A stretch of 64,000 nt of DNA from Xiphophorus maculatus (Eukaryota > Chordata > Actinopteri > Cyprinodontiformes > Poeciliidae): NCBI RefSeq assembly GCF_002775205.1, contig NC_036450.1, positions 5,581,199-5,645,198 of the forward strand. Reading direction: 5' to 3'. Shown here piece by piece: positions 10,705 to 22,600 of the stretch. The notes below the pieces were generated by a model. It did no database searches. It was not told the DNA's origin and saw nothing but the letters and a program-made list of their open reading frames with translations. Within the stretch, counting starts at the first letter, position 1, and each line of letters begins with the position of its first letter. The translations under genes were made by a program, and so were the position numbers.

Positions 10705-12415
10705 CACTCGGCTCCAGCCTCAAACCTGGATTAGGATTAAAGAGAGACGAGGGCTGCTGGTCGGCTCCACGGCTCCAACGCTGAGATCAACAAACACAAT
10801 CCACTGATATCTGGTGAGACTCTCACTCAGGTAATAAATTAACTTAAAAACTCTAAATGACAGAATCTAAAATAGTAAAGGATCTGATAAACCTTTCTCC
10901 CTGAGGATTGAGATTGACCAGATTAATAGAGATTACAAAGGAAAATAATTTAAAAAAAAGAAAAGTAAGAGAAGAAGAGAAGACAGATCTTTGTAGAAGT
11001 GAAAGATTATTTTCTTGAAGATACCTGTAAGGGTGTCTGTCTAAGAAATTGAGAACTTACAGAGATTTTATTGGTTTTCTTGGAAAGCTGAAGAAAAAAC
11101 CTTGATAGAGTTTTGATGGAACCACAGGTTCTAGGATGAGTCCTAGTTAAAGTCCTTATCAGAGAATAAGGCAGGTATTTACTAGAGTTTTGGTTTTTAA
11201 ATTCAGGGAACCAAACCTTTAGAGAATCCTAAAGATGTTTATCAGAAATAAAGATCCTCTTAGAGGATTAAGAGGCAGAGCGACCACAAAGCTGATTGGT
11301 TTGATTCTGTGAAGACGTTTGCAGCCTAAAGAGGAAATCCCACCTATTCAGAAGAATTGGCCTGAGTGGTTCCAGGGTCTTTTCTCCTCCTCAGGGTGAA
11401 TTGTTTCACTACATAATAATGAAATAGTCAGTAAACAGTCTGCATGGTGTGAATGAATGGATAAAAAGTGTCATTTTTCTTGCAGGTGGTTCTTTGAAGC
11501 TGATCGTTTTGAAAGGAAGAGAAAGAGAATTAGAAGCAGAGGAAGTGAACTGAGGCAAAGAAATCAGAAACAAAGAGTTTAGTTTATCTGGAGAAACACG
11601 AGGAAAGTTTGGATGAAAGAGAGAGAATGAAGAGAAAGACAGAAAAATGATAAACAAATGGAAATGCTTCTATTACTGAACATAAATCTTTAGTCAATAA
11701 ATTACAGGCCTTAATATGTTTTATGTTTTTGTGTGTTTGAATAAGCAAATGATTTTATTCCTTAAAAGGATGAATAATAAGTGACTAAAACAAAATAAAC
11801 CAAATCGATTTCTATTTGCTTCTATTTTCCTCTATCTGAGCCTTGCTGCGGTGCATCTGACCTCTGACCTCAACTCCTCAACCCTGTCCTCCCATGGACC
11901 AGATGATGTCCCTCTCACACCACCAGCTGATGAAAGAGATCCAGTGGATCCAGTGGATCAAGAAGATCAGGAAGATGAAGAAAACCTTCATCACCTCCAG
12001 CCACTGAAGTGTCTGTTGATCCTGATTTTTATTTTTGACACCAGAGAACTGATGAAACATTTCCATTCAGGGGACGACTGTCAGGTCTCCTGTTGGACAT
12101 TTGGACTGAAACTGTGTGTGACTGAGCTTTAACAACCTCCGCTGGTCTGCTGTCCAGTATCAGCGCAGAGAAAGAAAAGATAAACATGATTCAAAGCTGT
12201 GAGAGGAGAAGACACCACTCTGAACTGGTGATGCTTGTTTCATCTGTGGACAACATGGACATTGACTGAGGGACGATCTGGACCAGCCAAAGATCCAAGA
12301 CCAGAACCAGTTGGACTGACAGGGAGCCGGAGGAGAGAGACGGGGAGGATTTCACTGCAGCGACGCCGACAGCAGGAGGGAGAGAGAGAAGAGAAAGGAG
12401 ACATTTAAGATAAGT
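10705..12415. other. Unassigned interval, perhaps leader of the old LTR element
   Basis: AT-rich sequence follows the primer-binding-like site. A frame at 11851-12132 on the plus strand has a low-complexity acidic stretch (DPVDPVDQEDQEDEEN) and resembles nothing I know. No other feature is supported. Confidence 0.35.
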
Positions 12416-12474
12416 TACACACACACGCACACGCACACACACACACACACACGCACACACACGCACACACACAC

Positions 12475-12508
<34 letters not shown>
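12416..12508. repeat. (CA)n microsatellite with CG and CC interruptions
   Basis: About 93 bases of CA dinucleotides, broken by several CACG and one CCCACCC interruption. Confidence 0.97.
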
Positions 12509-12569
12509 TACAACGAAGACTGCTGGCTTACTAACCCCGTTCATATTTAGAAATTCTTTAGTGAGAAAA

Positions 12570-14400
12570 GAATGACTTCAATAGAGTTTTTATGCTCAAT
12601 AAATAGAGAAACTCTTTCAATTGTTCCTGTTAATTCTAAGTCCTGAACAGAAGGACCAACACTAATGACCCTCTAAGGGTCCATGAACCATAGATTGAGA
12701 AACTGTGAAGGGAAACTGCAATCACTTTAGTTCTGCAATGAACTAACAAAATTATGTCATTGAATTATAGCAAGTAAAACAGATAGAGAACATTCTAAAC
12801 AAAAAAATGGTTTTGAAATAAATGTTTTAAAATCAATAAATAAAAAACTGAATAGTTTTAGACAAAGACAGTAAATTTAATGTTGAATAGGAATAAAGTC
12901 AAAGTTTCTCCTGGATTCTAAATGTTTTGAAAACTTCTGACACTCAGATGGTTGAGATTTATTTTGTTCTCCTTTTTGAAGATCTATGCTGTAGTTACAT
13001 ATTAGTATGGGAATAAACAAAACATCTTTCAGGGTTAAGAATTAGAGATCATTAATACTGCAGTGTTTAGAACATTTTGGTAAACCATATAATATTTGTT
13101 GTATTGAAATTGAATAGAAGGAAATTATTATAAAATAAAGCTGTGATACATTTGAACTAAGAGGTTAAAAAGACTTTTTGTTTTCCTGGAAATATTTGTT
13201 ATAACAAAACCTAAAATTAGTGAAGCTTCAGCAGAAACTTGATCAATTTGTTGCTGTGATCCTAAATTATATTGAGATTTCTTGTTTGACTGTGAACACA
13301 TAACTTAAAACAGGATCCTGTAGATTAGAGTTCAATTCAAACATTAAAATATGTTAAAAGGAGAAAAATTAGAGAATCTTGAAGCTTCAGTAAATTTGAT
13401 AATTACAATTTGATAAAATAGACAAAATGAGGACTGACTGGAAATTATTGACTGTGATGAAAATTTAACTGATTCCAAATTCTGACTGTTTGTCTGTTTC
13501 ATGTTGAATGTTTGTGTGTTTTGTGTTTGATAAATATTGTTTACTAAACTAAAATTAGTTAGAGTTTGATGAAGCAACTTAAGTTTCTAAAGGAAAATTG
13601 CATGAGATGATCTGAGATCTTAGTTTGTCTTCAGGATGGTAATTTTTATTTTTATACTTTGACAACCAAAATTATATTTTGCTCTGTTAATTCTAACAGT
13701 GTAAGGAGGAAGTAGGACCGCCTACAGTCGACCTTTGAACTGTCTGAGACTGACCCCTCCTAGCTCCTCCCACCTACTGGATTTGTTCCCGCCTTCAGTT
13801 TCCATAGCAACGCTCCCTTTGAGTTTCACAGAGTTTAGGAAGAAAGAAAAAACCTGCCATGCTTGATAGAATGAATGGATGTTTATATAATAACTGAGCA
13901 TGAAATTATATAGTTAGTATTTACATATTAAAGATTAATAAAACAGTTTAAATGGTTTTTAAATATTTTCTTTACTTTGTAGAATAATAAGGGATTTATT
14001 TGTATAAATAACTTTTCATAATGACATATAACACATTTAAGAAAATCAATGCAACATTTTAGCAGCTTTAGATTCCATTCCTTCCTCTTTACTTAAAAAA
14101 CAAAATAATCAAACTCAAAGCTTCTGAAACTCTTTAAATTCTTTCTTTGGGAATTACTTAATGGAAATAGCTAATGGCTTCTGTTATGAAATAATGCACA
14201 ATATAATGTATGAACCTTTTGATGAAATGCATCATGGGATGCTTTGCTGGTTGATCCCCAATGTCACATAATATGTTACACAATGTTTTGGATTGATTAA
14301 ATTAATTGAAAACTGATTTAACATTTACTTTTTTAAACTAAACTTAAAATTGGACTTTACAATAAACATAAACCTTTACTAGGCTTCCTTTAATTGGAGA
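12570..14400. other. AT-rich gene-free interval
   Basis: Strongly AT-rich DNA with many stops in all frames. No exon, RNA or mobile-element terminus was recognised. Confidence 0.55.
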
Positions 14401-14420
14401 GTTAACACACAAATAAATCT

Positions 14421-14555
14421 TGACTAAATTCAGTTGATTCAACATCAACTGAATTTAGTTGATGTTAAACTAAATTCAGTTGAATTTAGTTCTAGAAAGA
14501 GACTGCTTTCTATTCTAGAAAGCAGTCTCTTTCTAGAATAGAAAGAGACTGCTAT
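14421..14555. repeat. Nested inverted repeats
   Basis: Two adjacent palindromes. The first has arms AAATTCAGTTGAT and ATCAACTGAATTT around tcaac, followed by a partial reversal of the same words. The second has 21-base perfect arms (14491-14511 and 14517-14537, starting TCTAGAAAGAGACTGC) around a 5-base loop. A third partial copy of that arm lies at 14538-14554. Confidence 0.85.
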
Positions 14556-14689
14556 TATTCTCTGCTGTTTCACAACCAAGCATGCATTTATGCTTTACAT
14601 TGTGACAGATCATGCTAAATGTAACAGTAGGGTTTGCAATGCTCTCTCTCTCTCTCAGTGTTTCTGACAACATAAATCATCACACTGAC

Positions 14690-14797
14690 AGCCTGTCCCT
14701 GGGTCCCCTTCTGCCCTTTGGCCCCTGCTGCTCCAGTTTTGCCTTCAGGTCCAAACTGTCCAGGGATTCCTGATGAACCTCCGGTGCCTGCCTCTCC
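14690..14797 (-). CDS. Orphan collagen-type exon (108 bp, 12 Gly-X-Y triplets)
   Basis: On the minus strand the exon runs from a TACATCCACAG acceptor to a GTCAGT donor. It encodes exactly twelve Gly-X-Y triplets: GEA GTG GSS GIP GQF GPE, then GKT GAA GAK GQK GTQ GQA. A length of 108 bases (2 x 54) is the classic exon size of fibrillar-type collagen genes. No second collagen exon was found in the window. It could be one exon of a gene with large introns, or a stranded copy. It lies 1.4 kb downstream of NLR copy A in the same orientation. Confidence 0.6.
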
Positions 14798-15501
14798 CTG
14801 TGGATGTATCATGTATGTTATAATTTACAGTGTAGATGGGTAAAATAATGAATAGAGGTTCTGTTTGCTGAAATGATTGGATTTTCCAAAATGCTGCAAA
14901 TCCTTAAAAGTATGAATACAACATTTTAGCCTAATGAGACTAAATTTACAGTTTTAGACGAGGATAAAAACATAAATCAACCTACATTCAAACTTCAAAT
15001 TAGATTTGAAGACTCTGTGTGGAAGTGAGGCCCACACTGCTGAGCTCATACGACACAAACCATTGAAATTAAACATATTACTTAGCAGATGGCTGGTTTC
15101 TGATGCTTCTGATGACTCGGTTGCCAATGGCGATGCAAGAGCTGCTGCTGCTGCTAAGCTAGCTGCCCAGAGACCTCAGGCAGTAAACTGCCGCTTCTTT
15201 CACAGTTGCTGATGTTAAGATGGTTCAATCCTTTGCACGTTCTCTACCTGACAAACCTTTTGACCACTTAATATTATATTTTTGTCAAATCTCACCAACT
15301 TAAGTTAAAAATGAAAATGAAAAAACAATTGTAGATTGTTCCTGTGTTGTCTTATTGTTAAAACCTGCCCACTAGGTTTTGTCGAGCCTCACAGACAGTG
15401 AAAACCTTCCTGCCATTTCCTGCCAAAGGCCTGTTGCATCCATCAGACCAGGTGACTGGGTCGTGATGAAGGATTTTCAGAGGAAGCTCTGGAACTACAA
15501 A

Positions 15502-16170
15502 GTGTTCTGCAGGTTCTGAGTTTCAGGTAGAAGTTCTGAATGAAACAGAAAATATGAAGATTTTCCCACTTTAGGCTTCAAAGCATTGACCTCTGACCTT
15601 CATGGGATGGGAATGTTTTACTTTAAATCAGGACTTTCTGAAAGGCAGAGTTGATGAAAAAATCTTTTTAACGCAAATATTTAAATTTGAACAGGAAAAG
15701 AACAGAATGAGCAGCAAATGAACCAAATGCAGAAGAAAAATGTTTTTATTAAAAACACATGAAGAAAAACTGCAGCAAATTTACAAAAGGAAGATTTAAT
15801 ATTCAAATCTGACATGTTGAGAAAAATAGGAGCCGATAGAAACAGAAAATGATCAGTGATTGAGAAAAACTGATCAACATTTCAATGAAATCTGATGAAT
15901 GAAAGGAAAAAATAAGAGAAACAATATCTTGATATTCAGTGTGAAGCTTTGACTGGAAACAAACAGAAAGACATGAGGATCCTGGAATAATCCTGGAATA
16001 ATCCCAGCTTCCATCTTTAAAGGACTGGAAGAAGAAAAAGTTTCCAAGGACTCAATCAGAATTGTTTCACCAAGAAATAGATTGTAGAGACTGAACTATC
16101 TGTTCAACAGTGAGAGAGTTTCTCTGACAGGAGGAAAATCTTTAGACTCTTTAGACTCTTTAGACTCAAC
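15502..16170 (-). other. NLR copy A 3' untranslated region and duplicated flank
   Basis: This region is nearly identical to 38785-39797 (copy C, which carries an extra solo LTR). Likeness stops at about 15502, marking a duplication edge. On the minus strand an AATAAA occurs at 15750-15745, about 420 bases after the stop codon, and is conserved in copy C (39026-39021). Confidence 0.6.
15745..15750 (-). terminator. Poly(A) signal AATAAA, NLR copy A
   Basis: AATAAA on the minus strand, roughly 420 bases downstream of the TGA at 16171. A conserved counterpart exists behind copy C. Use of the signal is inferred. Confidence 0.45.
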
Positions 16171-16694
16171 TCAACACAGAAACACTGAGGAACCAGAACT
16201 GGGCCAGACTGTAAATCCAGGAATCAGAGGGTCAGTGAATGTGGTGTTGAAGGTGTGGAGGAGGATCAGTGAGTCAGAGGAAACTCTGTAGAAGGACAGA
16301 ATGCCAGCAGGACAGTCCACATACACTGCTACTCTGTTAGAGACAGAGGAGGAGGAGAGAGGAGTTTTTATGTTATTGTGCCAGACAGAGTAACCATCAT
16401 CAGAGCAGCTCAGACTCCAGGAATGATTATTCCCTCCAAACCGACAGTCTCTACTGTCTCGTTTCCTCCTGATTCTTCTGTAACTCACTGATATATAAAC
16501 ATCTCCTCTCCACTCGACCTCCCAGTAACAGCGACCAGTCAGACCAGTTCTACACAGCAGCTGAGGAAAATCAAATCTGTCTGGATGATCAGGATATGAC
16601 TGAAGCTCCTCCACACGTGTCACCTTCCTGTTGTCTTCAGACAGTTTGAGTTTTCTGCTCACTGTGTTTGTGTCGATGGTGAGTTGACAGGAAT
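16171..16694 (-). CDS. NLR copy A exon 10, B30.2/SPRY domain
   Basis: 524 bp after a CTCTCCATCAG acceptor, ending TGA. PRY motifs: [11 protein letters not shown] and [13 protein letters not shown] motifs: [41 protein letters not shown] and [10 protein letters not shown]30.2 domains bind protein ligands through variable loops. The copy C homologue differs mainly in those loops. Confidence 0.9.
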
Positions 16695-19600
16695 CTGATG
16701 GAGAGAACAAACACAATCCAGCTGCAGTTATTGATCATTTATTGACACTTTGATGATGACTCCTGAATGAGTGATGTGACAGTTTGAAGATGGTTGAATG
16801 TGAGCTGCTTTGTTGTCATGAATCAGATGAAAAACACACTTACACTTCCTCACACCTGGTGTCAAGAATGGGACTCCAGCAGGCTCCACCCTGAAAGGAG
16901 GAGGGGGGTCAGACCATCAGTCTCTTTCAGCAGCAAACATGGACATTACATGTCTCTCAGACACACATTGTCCTCCACTGAGACAGGAACAGTCCAACAT
17001 TTGGATTGCAAACTGCAGTGGATGTAGGAAGGACAGTTGGTGCTGCTGCAGCACAACTCATTTCTCCAAACACAGGAAAAGCTCCAACAGAGAGGAGAAA
17101 GGAAATCCCTCAGTAACAACCTGAAGAAACTCACTGAAGCCTAAAAGGACATCAGGAAACTAAGGAAACATTTCTGGAAGCTCAACCTGATTTAATAATC
17201 AGCATTAAAATACAATCAATCTAAACTCTGACACAACACCTGGATACCTGTTCCATCCACACTCCCACACACAGATGAAGGAATGAAACACTAAACAGCC
17301 CTGCTGCTGAAAACCTGCTGTGGCCTCACTGTAATATCCAGAAATACAAACATTAAAAAGGAGAAGCTGCATCACATTCAACAAAGAGTTCAACAAGAAT
17401 CAAAGATTTGATCTCTGAGCTCAGACTCACAAACCAGGGAGAGGCTTCCATCATCACACACCTCTGACAAACACCTCCAACCTTTCAGCACTTCCTCTAC
17501 CAACCAACACCACCAGGTGGCGCTGCTGCACACATTTACAATGAGACCAAGAAGAAGAAGCAGCATCCTGAATCCAGCAGCTGCAGTAATTGCTTGTGAA
17601 AGTGTCCAAGGAGCATCTGGAACCAGAACCAGCAGATCCAACAGTCCAGAGAGTCTTTGTTTGCATCTTTCCTCTCAGATTTCCAAGCTGCTCTGAGAGG
17701 GAAATGACATCATCACTCTACTGATGATGTCACGCTGTGATGTCACTGATCAGGAGCTGCTGGACTTGTACATTTCCAGCATGGAGGACAGAGAAGATCT
17801 CAGCTCTGATGAGGAGCTGGCCTGCCTTCAAACTGATTCAGGGTCAAAGAAATATTTCCAGATGAAGTCAGACTAAAATGTTGGATTGTCCTGCTGTTGC
17901 AATCAGAGGCCAAGAAGAAGCTTCAAGTTCTTCTCCTGTTCAGCTCTACGTTCCTGTCAGAGACTTCAGCTCCTCATGAGGATAACAACTAAAGCCTGGG
18001 ACAGACTGACACTAACATCCTGACATCTCATCCCTGTACAAAGCTTTGCATCATCAAGGTGACTCTTAGCGCCATATATGGACAGATTTCCTCTAAAGGG
18101 GGCGGAGCCTGGATTGGAGGAACCAGCAGCAGCTTCCAGGAACAAACCTTGGGAACCTCTGGAGGAGAACATGGAGATGAGATTCCTGCTTTAATCAGTG
18201 GATTCATTGATAGAAAACATGATGACTGAAATATCTGAGAGCTGCAGCTCCATTTTTATTTCCCTGGTTTTCCAACATGAAGGGTCTCTGCCTTTTTCCA
18301 AGACGTTGGGAATTTTTCCCAAACTTTATTGAACAATCCCAAAAGCTTTCCCAACTACTGAAAACCTAAACACATTAGTCTTTTCTTGGATCTGTCTAAA
18401 AGGTCTTATTATTGTTTTTTCATTTCTACCACAGTCAACAGAGCACAATTCTACTTTTTCACCATCATTCACTGCAATTCTTCATTTCCTCTGGAAAACA
18501 AGGGATTTCCATTCTCTCCTGATTCCTTTCATTCTTTGGATCATTTTCCAGATGTCGCCCCCTGGTGGAGATCAAACTACTAAATGGATGAAACTGTTAA
18601 AATTCTCACTTTCTTTCTTTGCCTCATGAATAGTTTTCTCCACTTTTTATGTAATTTATATTTTATTAAATCCTGAAAGTTGAGTTTTGTTTAAAATCTA
18701 AAGTTCTTTATTTTTCTCTCCCATAACTTTTAAACATCCATCTGACCAACATGGAGTTACTTTTCTTCTCATCTTTGCTTCTTGGGGCTGATTGGTCTGG
18801 AGCTCCATCAAATATTGTTTTAAAGTCCTTTCTGCCATCAGTAGATCATCACGGAAATCTAACTGAACTTCTTTTATTAATTTAGTCAGAGTCCCTATTA
18901 AACTATTAAACCCATCCCACTCTTTAATTTTCCTTGTGAGCCGTTCTTAGTCTGGAGAATATTCCAGAAAACTGGGTAATGATCTCTGCCTCCAGATGAG
19001 GCGTCTAAATATTTAATTATCAAATTAAACATTCAGCTTCAAACTAAATGTTTCCCAGCAGACTGACTAAAGACATTTCTCCCTCTTCCTCCTCTATCAG
19101 ACCTTCTCTGCTCCTGCAGCAGGTTCCTCCATACCTGAGAGCTTCCAGTCTCCAGTGTGGATCCTTCAGTCCAGCCGACAGCAGCTTCACTCCTGAGTCT
19201 CCTGGATGATTGTAGCTCAGGTCCAACTTTTTCAGATGGGAGGGGTTGGAGGTCAGAGCTGAGGCCAGAGAAGCACAGCCTTCCTCTGAGACCAAACAGC
19301 CTGATAAGCTGCAGACACACAATTCATCACATGATGAGAACATTGAGGTAGAACCCAAGGTCTGAACTGATCATTTTCACAAGAGGAAAAAAGTCAATAA
19401 ATTACCTTGTCAATAAGATGAAATCATAATAAAACTCTAATTCCGTTAAATGAGTAATAAAAATCAACAATTGTCACTTATAGAACGGATCACAATAGAA
19501 ACATCCTTCATTTTTCCACAGCAGGAAGTTCAGGTTTACCAGCAATAATTTTAAGGTAAATGGAAAAATAAAACATTGAAGAAAAGATAAAAATAAAAAA

Positions 19601-22600
19601 TAATAGGAGGCTGTAGAGTAAGGACACATTTATAATAGAGGAATAATAATGCTGTACATTTAATAAAAACATCATAATCAGTTTAAAAAAATGCGCAGCT
19701 GAGTAGAGCAATTTATAATCATATGTAAGAGTTTTTGGGAGCAGTTCTGGTTAGAAAGTCTAACAACTGCTAGGAGGAAGGATCTGCAATAATGCTCTTT
19801 TTTCTTACAAAGCTGGATTGCAAGAGTCTTTGTTGCTCTGATCGTTTCACTGGCCTGGTGGAGCAGATTTATTTCTATAGATAGGTTTATAGTTGATGCA
19901 TTTAAAACCAGGAGAGTGGACCAATCACACAGCTGGTGCCTCTACATGTTGCCTCGTGCTGCCACTGCTTGATCTCTGAAGCCTGGATCACCTGCACCTC
20001 TTTTCACTCAAACTGGACACAGGCTGACCTGTATGGACATGGGCGTAAATCCCAGGTGGGTCGGGGGGTCCGGACCCCCGCAATCTTGGAATTGTCCCCC
20101 CAAATAAATCATGAAAGAAACCTTTGCATTTAAACAATATCAATATAAAAATGTAATAGAAACAAAGAAAGAAGTAAATCTGCCATTCATCTAAGAAAAG
20201 AACAAGAATTAATTTTAAGGAACCCCCCCACCAGTCTTAGAACAATGGTTCAGTCCAAAGTGTAGGAGGAGCAACAGCAGCTGAACATCACAGGCTCCAT
20301 TAGAGCCGCTGAAGTGAGGAGCTAGCTGTTAGCTGTGGCTCTGCAGCACAAACAAAAAACCTAAGCTGCAGGCACACAATTCATCAAATGATGAGAACAT
20401 TGAGGTAGAACCCAAGGAATGAACTGATGGATGGATGGATGGATGGATGGATGGATGGATGGATGGATGGATGGATGGATGGATGGATGGATGGATGGAT
20501 GGATTTGTAACATGTGGAATAAATAAGAAAGCCAAGCAACTGCTGGGATCTGTAATAATGTTTCTTTTTGCTCCTAAGATGCAGCAATTTGTCAAGTGCC
20601 CAGAGTTACCTGAGAGTTTCCAGGTTGCAGTTTGGACTCTTCAGTCCAGCAGAGAGAAGCTTCACTCCTGAATCCTGCAGGTTGTTGTTACTCAGGTCCA
20701 GTTCTCTGAGACTGGAGGACTGGGAGCTGAGAACTGAGGACAGAGCTTCACAGCTTCTCTCTGAGAGGTTACAGTAACTCAGTCTGAGGAGACAGAGAGA
20801 AAAACCTGTTATTAAACAATCCTTCAAAATGTGTCTCTTTTCCAGTCAACAATGTTCCTCTTTACTGATTTAAGGGACTGTTTTATATATAATTATGTTG
20901 CCTTTTGTTGTGAACTGGTTCAGTCTATAGATGGGCCTCCAGCCATGAAGGACTGGACTAAAGGCAACAAGGAGGCTGGCAAGAGAAATATTAAATTCCT
21001 CTATGAACTAAATTAATCCCATATCAGTTTTAACAGAAAGAGTCCAATGAAGCCTGAGAATCAAATTGCTGAATAAAAGGTTTGTATTAAAAAAAATCCT
21101 TTTTTTATTTGAGAAAAAAATTACAACAAAACTAATGTGGGAAAAAATAGAAACAAATAGAAACAAATTTGCTCCTAAAACAATCCAAAAACAAGCACTA
21201 GCCAAACATTAAATATAGGGAAATTTAACCCAGTACTTAAATTAAAGAGTTCTGAAAACACCCCACCAACCTGACACTAAAGGTCACTAAACACATAGAA
21301 AACACACTTTCAGAAGTCACCACAATTAAAACTGCATTCATAAATATCACAACATTGAACGGCCTTCCAAATATTTTTAAACATTTTGTTGGAATAGGAT
21401 GGGCCACCAATATGTTACGATCCTCATGTCATCACACAGAACTCACAAAATACAAAGTCCAGACCAGATGATGTTTTTAACAAAGAGGTTTTATTAAACC
21501 CAAGTCTGGACACAAAGTGGTTCTGGCAGTCTTGGTAAAATAAAAGAGTGAGAGAACGAACAAATAAGGCAGCAGTTGGCTGTTGGATTCAGGCCGCTGT
21601 GGGGCTCATACTGATTCTAATCTAACGTTCATAATAGTTATCTCTTCTTTCATTTCTAATTATTTATTGTTCTTTCTACTGATACAGTGAACCCTCGCTA
21701 TAACGTGGTTCACCTTTCACGGCCTCGATGCTTCGCAGAGTTTATTGTGCAGTTATTTTTTTTCACACTGCATTGTGTTCTGCGTCCTGATTGGCTAAAC
21801 AGTCTCCGCGTTTCTTCTCTACCTGTAACGTTAATAACGTTACGGCATTTAAATGTACGTAATACAGCTTGGGAAATATTGGCAAATGTTTTTGCCCAGA
21901 AGAAAAAGGAGCGACAACAAGTACCGATGACTATGTTCTTCTCTTGAAAAAACACACCTGCACCGCAGGCTTTAGAAGAAAAAGACACTAGAGAGCGGAG
22001 TCAGGTCGCAGCGTCACAGTCAGAGGAACAGTGAAATACGCGAGTCACAATTTGTCTTACTGTACTTCGTATTGGTGATTAAAATGATTATTTTACTGTA
22101 CTTATTAGTAAGAAAGAGTTCTATTTGTTAAAAAAATGCGTAGGCTTGGTTTCAAAGTAGAGTATTTAATTATGCTGTATAATAATTGTAAAAAATAAAG
22201 ATAACTACTTCACGGATTTCGCCTATCACGGGTTCTTTTCGGAACACAATCCCCGCAAATGACGAGGGTTCGCTGTACACTCAAATTTAAATTAAAAAAC
22301 AGCTTATTGATCCCAAAAGGAAATAAAATCTTCTTGTGACTCATATTAATTCAAATTCTTCAAAGGGTTATGTTATGTTTGGAAGCTAGGACGAGGTAGA
22401 AGCTCAAGTAGACAAAGAACCCTTAACAGCTTTTATTCATAACTCGCTCAGCAGTACAGTAACATCAAGTATTCCTTTCCTCCATCTTATCTCTTCTTCT
22501 TTTCTCTCCTCTCTATCCTATTCTCGTACACCACCTAGTGGTAGACACAACAGGTTATTTTAGATATTAATGACTGTTTAGCTTAAAAGATCTCTTGTGG

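Noticed and set aside
12191..12544. Minus-strand frame with Cys/Val repeats
   Set aside because: It reads through the CA microsatellite, which gives an artificial VCVCVC protein.
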